Below, piece by piece: positions 22,161 to 28,431 of a DNA stretch of 28,431 nucleotides. The DNA is from an uncultured Pseudomonadota bacterium. Lineage in GTDB: Bacteria; Pseudomonadota; Gammaproteobacteria; Burkholderiales; SG8-41. Below the pieces are notes generated by a model. That model ran no database searches. It was not told where the DNA came from and saw only the letters and a program-made list of their open reading frames with translations. Every line of letters starts with the position of its first letter. The stretch's first letter is position 1. The stretch is from positions 1 through 28,431 of the forward strand of contig CAMPGR010000032.1 in the NCBI GenBank assembly GCA_946885605.1, written 5' to 3'. A program made the position numbers and the translations under genes.

Positions 22161-23573
22161 ATGAAAGAGGGGAAATCGCGCGTGGCCGATGCGAGGGAGC
22201 TCAGTCTCATCAAGAAAAAAGTCCACAAGCTGATCAACCGCGATGCGCTGCTCGAGATCGCCTGCGATCTGGTCAACATCCCGAGTCCCACCGGATTCGA
22301 AAAGGCCTGTGCGGATTACATCATCGAGCGCTACCGTGCCGCCGGCATCAAGGTGCTGCAACAGGCGATGGAGGAGACCCGCGCGAATGCGATCGGCATC
22401 ATCAAGGGCAAAGGGAGCGGCCCTTCGCTCATGCTGAACGGCCACATGGACACGTCCTACGTGGGCGACGAAGCGTATCTGCCCGACACCCCGGGGTACA
22501 AGCCGAAGGCGGTCGTGGACGGCGAATGGATCTACGGGCTCGGCATCTACAACATGAAAGGCTCGCTCGCCGCGTTCCTCCATGCGGCGGAGGCGCTGCA
22601 GCGCGCGGGCGTCCAACTGGAGGGCGACCTCGTGATCGCCTGTGTCGCGGGCGAAATCGAGAAGGCGCCGGTGGACCGCTTCCAGGGGCCGCTCTATCGC
22701 GGCGGAGGCTGCGGAACGTGGTACGCGATTACGCACGGCGCCCTTGCCGATTTCGCGGTCGTCGGCGAGCCCTCCGGCATGACGCTGATGCGCGCGCACG
22801 GAGGCTACGTGTGGACGCGCATCACGCTCGTGGGCGACCCGATGCACACGATCTACGGCACGGCGCGCAACAACACGATCAACAATATGATGAAGCTCAT
22901 GCGCGCGCTGCAGCAATGGGGCGAAGATTACGAAAGGCGCCGTGCCTACCTCGGCATGCCGGCGCACGTCACGCTCTCGGCGATCGAGGGCGGGTGGCCG
23001 TACCGCTGCTCGCGGGTGCCGGTCGCCTGCACGCTCTACGTCGATACAAGGCTCCTGCCGGGACAGGAGCCGCTCGAAGTGCAGCGCGAGATCGAAGCGG
23101 TGGTGGCGCGCGTACGGCGCGGCGATCCCGACCTCAAGAAGCTCCACCTCGACATGAACGTGTTCATGAACCAGTGGGGCTCCGAGTGCCCGCCGGAGGA
23201 GTTCATCTATCAGGCAGTGGCGGAAGCGCACCACGAAACAACGCGCAAGGCAGTGGAAGTGACGGCGATCCCGTTCGCGTCCGACGCGGGCGAGCTGAAC
23301 GCCCACGGCATCCCCGCGCTAAATTACGGGGCGACCGGCCGGCTCCGCACCTTTCAGCCCGAAGAACGGCCCGGCGATCTTGCCAAGGACTGGAATCCGC
23401 AGCAAGGCGAGCACGCGTCCATCGAAGACATGCTGCAGGCAACTCGCGTCTACGTGAACCTGATATTGAACGTCTGCACGCGCACCCGCGCCGAGCTCGG
23501 TCTCGATCGTTCGCACCGGCACGCAGAAGCCGGTGCCTCCATACCCACCACCAACAGGAGGAAAAGAAGATGA
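22161..23573 (+). CDS. M20 family metallohydrolase (ArgE/DapE-like) with altered metal site
   Basis: This 470-residue M20-family amidohydrolase has LMLNGHMDT (His95, Asp97), the catalytic glutamate region VAGEIEKAP (Glu165), the metal glutamate VVGEPSG (Glu203), the dimerization-domain histidine of GDPMHTIYGTARNN (His229), and a C-terminal metal histidine in GEHASIEDML. The bridging metal aspartate, normally in G-x-x-D-M-K-G, is asparagine here (GLGIYNMKGS, Asn131). ATG 22161 is chosen for length; GTG 22182, with GAGGGG upstream, is an alternative. The stop overlaps the Bug receptor start as ATGA, so hydrolase and receptor are made together and may share a substrate, for example an N-acyl or amide-linked acid. 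Confidence 0.92.
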   Translation: MKEGKSRVADARELSLIKKKVHKLINRDALLEIACDLVNIPSPTGFEKACADYIIERYRAAGIKVLQQAMEETRANAIGIIKGKGSGPSLMLNGHMDTSYVGDEAYLPDTPGYKPKAVVDGEWIYGLGIYNMKGSLAAFLHAAEALQRAGVQLEGDLVIACVAGEIEKAPVDRFQGPLYRGGGCGTWYAITHGALADFAVVGEPSGMTLMRAHGGYVWTRITLVGDPMHTIYGTARNNTINNMMKLMRALQQWGEDYERRRAYLGMPAHVTLSAIEGGWPYRCSRVPVACTLYVDTRLLPGQEPLEVQREIEAVVARVRRGDPDLKKLHLDMNVFMNQWGSECPPEEFIYQAVAEAHHETTRKAVEVTAIPFASDAGELNAHGIPALNYGATGRLRTFQPEERPGDLAKDWNPQQGEHASIEDMLQATRVYVNLILNVCTRTRAELGLDRSHRHAEAGASIPTTNRRKRR

Positions 23574-24559
23574 GGAGTCCCGCATCGCTCATTGCACTCT
23601 GCGGCGCCGCGCTCGTCGCACTTGCCGCGAATGGCGCAGCCGCCGCGCCGGCTCCGAAAGACGCCTACCCCAACAAGCCCGTCCGCATGGTGATTCCCTT
23701 TGCGGCCGGCGGTTTCTCGGATGTGGTCGGGCGCATCGTCACTCAGAAACTATCGGAGCAACTGGGTCAGCCGGTGGTGGCCGACAACCGGCCGGGCGCG
23801 AGCGGCATCATCGGAAGTGAGATCGTCGCGCGCGCCGTTCCCGACGGCTACACGCTGCTCCTCAACAGCTTCAATCACGTGGTGAACCCGAGCCTCATGC
23901 GGCTGCCGTACGACCCGATCAAGGGGTTCACCGTCATCAGCATGATTGCGGGTGGACCCCCGCTCGTCATGATGGTGAACCCGTCCTCGCCGATCAAGTC
24001 CGTGCAAGACCTGATATCACTCGCGAAAAAGCGGCCTGGGCATCTGAATTACGCCAGTTCGGGCATCGGCACATCGGGGCACCTGATCGGCGAGCTCTTC
24101 AAGCTCAGGACCGGAGTCGACATCGTGCATGTCGCATACAAAGGCAGCGGCGCGTCGATGACCGCGATCGTCGGTGGCGAAGTCAATATGGCATCCACCT
24201 ATATGCCAGTTGCCCTGCCGCAGGTTCAGTCCGGGAAGCTGCGCGCGCTTGCCGTCACCAGCGCACGCCGCTCGCCGGTGCTGCCGGATGTGCCGACGAT
24301 GGCGGAGACGGGCGTGAAAGGCATCGAAGTCATTGGATTCGCCGGCCTGCTCGGGCCGCCCAAGATGCCGGCGCCGCTCGTCAAGCGCCTGCACGGGGAG
24401 ATGGTCAAGCTCGCGAAGGACCCGGACTTCGTCAAGCGCTACGGGGCCTACGACATGGAGCCTGTAGCGACTACGGGGGAAGAATTCATCCGCTACATGC
24501 AGCGCGAAATTGCGCTGTGGTCGGAAGTGATCCGCAGCGCGGGCGTCAAGCCGCGGTAA
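23570..24559 (+). CDS. Bug/TctC substrate-binding protein 3
   Basis: This 329-residue periplasmic receptor has a signal peptide of about 26 residues (LIALCGAALVALAANGAAAA) and mature start YPNKPVRMVIPFAAGGFSDVVGR. The Bug family segments are ADNRPGASGIIGSEIVARAVPDGYTLLL, FNHVVNPSLM, SSGIGTSGHLIGELFKL and VAYKGSGASMTAIVGGEVN. A strong AGGAGG site precedes ATG 23570, which overlaps the M20 stop by four bases. The next gene is a close paralogue. Coupling with a hydrolase suggests that the bound solute is processed by that enzyme after uptake. No membrane components are adjacent. Confidence 0.96.
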   Translation: MRSPASLIALCGAALVALAANGAAAAPAPKDAYPNKPVRMVIPFAAGGFSDVVGRIVTQKLSEQLGQPVVADNRPGASGIIGSEIVARAVPDGYTLLLNSFNHVVNPSLMRLPYDPIKGFTVISMIAGGPPLVMMVNPSSPIKSVQDLISLAKKRPGHLNYASSGIGTSGHLIGELFKLRTGVDIVHVAYKGSGASMTAIVGGEVNMASTYMPVALPQVQSGKLRALAVTSARRSPVLPDVPTMAETGVKGIEVIGFAGLLGPPKMPAPLVKRLHGEMVKLAKDPDFVKRYGAYDMEPVATTGEEFIRYMQREIALWSEVIRSAGVKPR

Positions 24560-24582
24560 CCATCAACCGAAGGAAAAAATAG

Positions 24583-25572
24583 ATGAGGAGAATTGTCATT
24601 CACGCCGCAACGCTCGGCGTGCTTGCCGCTGCCCCCGGTTCTCAGGCGATTGCCGCACCACCGCCCGCGAAAGCCGGCTATCCGGAGCGGCCCATCCGCA
24701 TGGTGATACCGTTCGGCGCAGGCGGCCTTTCCGACGTGGTGGGGCGCATTGTGGCCCAGAAACTCTCCGAAAGTCTCGGGCAATCGGTGGTTGCGGACAA
24801 CCGCCCCGGTGCAAGCGGCATCATCGGCAGCGAGATCGTCGCCCGCGCAGCGCCCGACGGCTACACGCTGCTTCTCAGCAGCTTCAATCACGTGGTCAAT
24901 CCGAGTCTCATGAAGCTGCCATACGACCCGATCAAGGACTTCACCTCCATCAGCCTCATCGCTGACGGGCCGCCGCTCGTCATGCTCGTCAGCCCTTCGT
25001 CGCCCCTGAAGGGCGTGAAGGACCTGATCGCGCTTGCGAAGAAGCGGCCCGGGCAATTGAATTACGGCAGCTCCGGCATCGGCACTTCCGGTCACCTCAT
25101 CGGGGAATTTATAAAGCTCAAGACCGGCGTGGATATGGTGCACGTCGCGTACAAGAGCAGCTCGCTTTCGATGCAGGCCATCCTGGGCGGGGAAATTACG
25201 ACGATCTCCACCTACATGCCGACCGCCCTGCCCCAGGTCAAGTCCGGCCGCTTGCGTCCGATTGCCGTTACGTCGTCGCGCCGCACTCCGGCGTTGCCCG
25301 ACATCCCGACCATGGCCGAATCCGGAATCGACGGACTGGAGGTAAGCGGGTTCACGGGGCTCATGGGGCCGCCCAAGATGCCGGAGCACCTCGTAAAGCG
25401 CCTGCATGCCGAGGCGGTCAAGATGGCCAAAGACCGGGATTTCGCCGCGCGCCACGCTGTGTATGACATGCAGCCGGTGGCCAGCACGCCGCAAGAGTTC
25501 GTGCGCTATATGCAGCGCGAAATCGAGCGTTGGGGAGTAGTGATCCGCAGCGCCGGAATCAAAACTCAATAA
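24583..25572 (+). CDS. Bug/TctC substrate-binding protein 4 (tandem duplicate)
   Basis: This 329-residue receptor has the same length as the gene before it and is by eye about 70 percent identical over the mature part, starting 23 bases after its stop. The signal peptide is at about 1-25 (VIHAATLGVLAAAPGSQAIAA). The pocket loop reads VAYKSSSLSMQAILGGEIT instead of VAYKGSGASMTAIVGGEVN. That change at the ligand-facing loop, with the rest conserved, suggests divergence in specificity after a tandem duplication. GAAGGAAAAAATAG precedes ATG 24583. It ends 10 bases from the convergent SirB1-type gene with no visible terminator. Confidence 0.96.
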   Translation: MRRIVIHAATLGVLAAAPGSQAIAAPPPAKAGYPERPIRMVIPFGAGGLSDVVGRIVAQKLSESLGQSVVADNRPGASGIIGSEIVARAAPDGYTLLLSSFNHVVNPSLMKLPYDPIKDFTSISLIADGPPLVMLVSPSSPLKGVKDLIALAKKRPGQLNYGSSGIGTSGHLIGEFIKLKTGVDMVHVAYKSSSLSMQAILGGEITTISTYMPTALPQVKSGRLRPIAVTSSRRTPALPDIPTMAESGIDGLEVSGFTGLMGPPKMPEHLVKRLHAEAVKMAKDRDFAARHAVYDMQPVASTPQEFVRYMQREIERWGVVIRSAGIKTQ

Positions 25573-25582
25573 GCGGCGGCAC

Positions 25583-26434
25583 TCAGTTCAACCGCGCCAC
25601 GCGCTGCTCGAATTCCATCGCCTTGCCCCGCACTTCATCCGCGTCGCCGGCATCCGGTTTGAGCAGGAGATAAGACCGGAAATCGGCGAGCGCGGCGCGG
25701 AAGCACTCGAGCTGCGCATAGATTCTTCCGCGCTCCTGGAATTCCTCCGCCGCCTGCGGGGCAAGCGAGATGATGCGGTCCGAGGCGTGCAGCGCCTTGG
25801 ACAGCAGGCCCTTGCCGAGATAGATGCCGCGCAGGTTGCGCAGGATGCGCGCGAGAATTTCCCGGCTACCGGCGGTAGCGAGCATGCTCTTCACGAGCTC
25901 CGCGTCCGGCTCGAGCCCGCTGTGCCAGGCCCTCAGGCGCCGCATGAGATCCTCTACGCCCAGCGAAATGCCCTTGGAGTACGGGTCGAGCACGATTGCG
26001 CCGTCCCGGACGATGCACTTCACCAGGAAGTGGGACGGAAACGAGATGCCGTGGAGCGGCAGGCCGATGCGGCGCCCCACCTCGATATAGATGACGGAGA
26101 GCGTGATCGGAATGCCGAGCCGGCGCTCGATCACGTCGTTCAGGAAACTGTTGCGCGGATCGTAATAGTCGTCGGTATTGCCCGCGAAGCCGAGTTCCTC
26201 GAAGAGATAGTGGTTGAGCGTGCGGATCGAGTCGCCGGTGCTGATGTCCGGCCTCAGCCGCCGGCGCAGCGTCGCGCCCATCTCGTCAAGCCGGTCGAGA
26301 TACCTGCGGATATCGAGCTCGCGATACTCCTCGGCGGCGATTGCGAGCGCCGCCTCCGCAAGGTTGATGCTTTCGTCGGGCTCCGCGACGATGCGCGCCC
26401 AGTGCTGCGCGCCGGGTGTCGTCTCACCGGTCAT
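25583..26434 (-). CDS. SirB1 family protein (transglutaminase-like plus TPR)
   Basis: This 283-residue protein has the SirB1/transglutaminase-like N-terminal domain. It includes LNHYLFEELGFAGNTDDYYDPRNSFLNDVIERRLGIPITLSVIYIEVGRRIGLPLHGISFPSHFLVK (about 90-155), with the family's LGIPITLS and GISFPSHF motifs. A tetratricopeptide-like C-terminus follows (LLSKALHASDRIISLAP, ECFRAALADFRSYLLLKPD). The start at ATG 26434 overlaps the stop of the DUF6352 gene as ATGA; the upstream frame is arginine-rich noise. The biochemical function is not established. The family is widely conserved and cytoplasmic. The usual active-site cysteine of transglutaminases is not evident. Confidence 0.92.
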   Translation of the reverse strand: MTGETTPGAQHWARIVAEPDESINLAEAALAIAAEEYRELDIRRYLDRLDEMGATLRRRLRPDISTGDSIRTLNHYLFEELGFAGNTDDYYDPRNSFLNDVIERRLGIPITLSVIYIEVGRRIGLPLHGISFPSHFLVKCIVRDGAIVLDPYSKGISLGVEDLMRRLRAWHSGLEPDAELVKSMLATAGSREILARILRNLRGIYLGKGLLSKALHASDRIISLAPQAAEEFQERGRIYAQLECFRAALADFRSYLLLKPDAGDADEVRGKAMEFEQRVARLN

Positions 26435-27438
26435 GCCGGCCTCGCGAGCGGCAGATTGACGAGCAGGTTCTGCGGCTTCATGCGCAGCGTCCCGTCCGCC
26501 GCGGACGCAAGACCGATGAATACCGGCGATCCCGCAAGCTCGGGGCGCAGCACCGCCGGGTCTTTGAAATCGACGCGATAGAGCCCAATGATGCGTTTCA
26601 TCCGTTCTTCGTCCACCGTTCCGCCATCGTAGATGTCGTTCAGCATCGCGGTCGCCTCGGTATCGAGCCCGACGTGCCACTTCCACTCTTCGTCGGGTAT
26701 CTCGCGCACCGGTTTCACGTTCGCCTCGATGCCGTGAAAATGCGCGAGCCAGCGCTCCATCACGCGGCACAAGGCGAGCGCGCCGGGCCGCCCGAAATTG
26801 AGGTTGAGCACCGTATCGTAGCGCTCGTCGCGCCGCCAGTATTCGTCGCGATTCTTTTCGTCCAGCACGTCGAGTTCGACCACGCGCCGGGGCTGCGACT
26901 CGCGGATAAGCTGCGTGAGCCCGCCCGCAGCGGCGCTCACCGCGTGCATCTCCACCGTTTCATCGTCGGCGAGCATGATGGAGCCGTCCTGCACGCTCAC
27001 GCGCTGCCTGCGAAAGAAGAGCTCGGCGGCCCGCGCTTCCAGCCCGTCGCGGCTCGCATCGAGTATGCCGCGCACGATTACCTGAACGGTGTGATGAATG
27101 AACTCGGGCGGCACCGCGACATCGCCCCGGAAGAGATCGAAGTAGAACGCTTCGAGCGTCGGCGCCGCGAGAAGTTGCCTGCGGAAGCGCAGCATCACGC
27201 GGTAATTCCCCTGTGCATCCCGGTCCGCTATCGCGCCGATCTCCTCATCGGAGATTTCGCGGCGCGGCTCGGCCATCAGCGCATCGTGCAGCGCGCGCTC
27301 CGCGTCACAGGATTCGGGCACGGGCGCGAGCTCCGGGCGCATGAAGTAGGCGCGCAGATAGTCGTCGGTGACGACGAGCCGCCCCTCGCGGCTGCGCCGC
27401 AGCAGCTTGTAGCCGCAACTCGTCCAGAAATCGTTCAT
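26431..27438 (-). CDS. DUF6352 family protein
   Basis: This 335-residue protein matches the family I know as DUF6352, recognised by its start MNDFWTSCGYKLLRR-x-x-x-GRLVVTDDYLRAYFMRPELAPVPESC. No catalytic motif is visible. It has no signal peptide or membrane segment, so it is probably cytoplasmic. It is translationally coupled to the SirB1-type gene by an ATGA overlap, which suggests a joint function. ATG 27438 has only a weak ribosome-binding site. Copy C of the dispersed palindrome lies just upstream, between it and uup. Confidence 0.85.
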   Translation of the reverse strand: MNDFWTSCGYKLLRRSREGRLVVTDDYLRAYFMRPELAPVPESCDAERALHDALMAEPRREISDEEIGAIADRDAQGNYRVMLRFRRQLLAAPTLEAFYFDLFRGDVAVPPEFIHHTVQVIVRGILDASRDGLEARAAELFFRRQRVSVQDGSIMLADDETVEMHAVSAAAGGLTQLIRESQPRRVVELDVLDEKNRDEYWRRDERYDTVLNLNFGRPGALALCRVMERWLAHFHGIEANVKPVREIPDEEWKWHVGLDTEATAMLNDIYDGGTVDEERMKRIIGLYRVDFKDPAVLRPELAGSPVFIGLASAADGTLRMKPQNLLVNLPLARPA

Positions 27439-27455
27439 AAGCCTAGGTTATGCCT

Positions 27456-27487
27456 GGGGTCAGACCCCGAATCCGGGGTCTGACGCC
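27456..27487. repeat. Dispersed palindrome, copy C
   Basis: The left arm GGGGTCAGACCCCGA (27456-27470) is identical to that of copy A. The right arm TCCGGGGTCTGACGCC (27472-27487) is its imperfect inverse. It lies between uup and the DUF6352 gene, both leftward, in the same position relative to its flanking genes as the other two copies. Confidence 0.85.
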
Positions 27488-27509
27488 TGTTCTTCCCCTT
27501 CACCGGATT

Positions 27510-28431
27510 TTACTTTTTTGCGTCCAGCGCTTCCCAGCACGCGAGACACGCCATCAGTTCCTCTTCCAGTTCGCTGTAGCGCGCCTGCAACGCCTTGACG
27601 CGGTCCGGCGCATCGCGATAGAGCGCGGGATCGGCGAGCGTCTCCGTAATGCGCGCCTGTTCCTCTTCCAGGGCGCTCACGCGTTCGGGCAGCGCCTCCA
27701 GTTCCCGCGTTTCTTTGTAGGAGAGCCTGGCGCGGCCTGACGCTCGCGCTTCACGCTTGGCAGCAGGCCGGCGCGCCGCGCGCGCGGCTTCCGCCTCCGC
27801 GGCGAGCGCTTCCCGCCGCTGGCGCTCCCAGTCCGTATAGCCGCCCGCGTACTCGTGGAGCTTCCCCTCCCCTTCCAACGCGATCACCTGCGTCACCACG
27901 TTGTCGAGAAAAGCGCGGTCGTGGCTCACCACGAAGAGCGTGCCCGCATACTCCTGCAGCAGCGCTTCGAGGAGTTCGAGCGTCTCGATATCGAGATCGT
28001 TGGTCGGCTCATCGAGGACGAGCGCGTTCGCCGGGCGCGTGAAAAGCCGCGCGAGAAGCAGCCGGTTGCGCTCGCCTCCGGAGAGCGACGACACTTTCGC
28101 GCGCGCCCGCTGCGGCGGAAAGAGGAAGTCGCCGAGATAGCCGATGACATGCCTGCGCTCGCCCGCCACTTCCACAAACTCGGAGCCCGGGCTGATGGCA
28201 TCCACCAGCGTCGCCTCATCGTCGAGCTGTTCGCGCAGCTGGTCGAAATAGGCGATGGCGAGCCGCGTGCCGCGCCGTACCGTTCCGCTGTCGGGCTCGA
28301 CCTCGCCCAGCATGAGGCGGAGCAGCGTCGTCTTTCCGCTGCCGTTGGGCCCGATGAGGCCAATCCGGTCGCCGCGCAGGACGCGCGTCGAGAAGCGGTC
28401 GATCACCGTCTTGCCGTCGAACCGCTTGGTG
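27510..28431 (-). CDS. uup: ABC-F ATPase Uup, C-terminal half, 5' end off window
   Basis: The frame is open to the right edge (TKRFDGKTVIDRFS at the edge) and ends at TAA 27510; about 307 residues are visible. This is the second ATP-binding domain of an ABC-F protein: Walker A GPNGSGKTT, signature SLSGGERNRLLLAR, Walker B LVLDEPTNDLD, and the H-loop VVSHDRAFLD. An alanine/arginine-rich linker leads to a C-terminal coiled coil (LSYKETRELEALPERVSALEEEQARITETL), typical of the Uup C-terminal DNA-binding domain. Uup acts on ribosomes and in suppressing transposon excision. The first ATPase domain must lie beyond the window. Confidence 0.93.
   Translation of the reverse strand, partial: TKRFDGKTVIDRFSTRVLRGDRIGLIGPNGSGKTTLLRLMLGEVEPDSGTVRRGTRLAIAYFDQLREQLDDEATLVDAISPGSEFVEVAGERRHVIGYLGDFLFPPQRARAKVSSLSGGERNRLLLARLFTRPANALVLDEPTNDLDIETLELLEALLQEYAGTLFVVSHDRAFLDNVVTQVIALEGEGKLHEYAGGYTDWERQRREALAAEAEAARAARRPAAKREARASGRARLSYKETRELEALPERVSALEEEQARITETLADPALYRDAPDRVKALQARYSELEEELMACLACWEALDAKK

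Noticed and set aside
1..28431. CRISPR arrays, tRNA or rRNA genes, insertion sequences, phage or integron sites
   Set aside because: None was recognised by eye on either strand.

Overview
This is a GC-rich, densely packed proteobacterial chromosome segment. It most resembles a betaproteobacterium of the Burkholderiales type. The reasons are four secreted Bug/TctC-type solute receptors, two MmgE/PrpD proteins, an MlaA lipoprotein, a DUF6352-type protein beside a SirB1-type protein, and Uup. This assignment is inferred from gene content, not from a marker gene. No tRNA, rRNA, CRISPR array, transposase or phage gene was seen.

Positions 1-7825 read leftwards. A HpcH/HpaI aldolase is followed by LeuC-like and LeuD-like dehydratase subunits, an enolase-superfamily (MLE-type) enzyme, a PrpB/isocitrate-lyase-type lyase, a MmgE/PrpD protein, a glutathione S-transferase, and a P-loop (zeta-toxin-like) protein cut by the left edge. 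Three successive 4-base start/stop overlaps join LeuC, LeuD, MLE and lyase. Dehydratase, aconitase-fold hydratase and lyase together have the logic of the methylcitrate cycle but lack its citrate synthase.

Positions 7826-12713 read rightwards from a divergent promoter region with a clear operator-like palindrome: a second MmgE/PrpD, a PdxA2-type dehydrogenase and two Bug receptors. A fluoroacetate-dehalogenase-like hydrolase (leftward) is divergent from an SMP-30 lactonase and an isocitrate/isopropylmalate-dehydrogenase-family enzyme (rightward). Together these look like an acid or tricarboxylate uptake and catabolism island. No TctA/TctB membrane subunits are present, so the receptors are orphans here.

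Positions 15821-18614 hold a VOC protein, a DedA membrane protein, a candidate small RNA with its own terminator, a 24-codon TauE/SafE-like remnant, a small membrane-anchored hypothetical protein, and a PilZ protein. Upstream of the PilZ gene is a GEMM-I (cyclic di-GMP-I) riboswitch that I recognise from its conserved core. Its leader also carries an 11-base segment complementary to the pilZ ribosome-binding site. The second messenger therefore probably controls synthesis of its own receptor. This is the most striking system in the window.

Positions 18615-28431 contain gabD and mlaA on divergent extended -10 promoters, an alpha/beta hydrolase, an M20-family hydrolase translationally coupled to two tandem-duplicated Bug receptors, a SirB1-type/DUF6352 gene pair, and the C-terminal half of uup. 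A dispersed palindrome built on GGGGTCAGACCCC occurs three times, each time between leftward genes.
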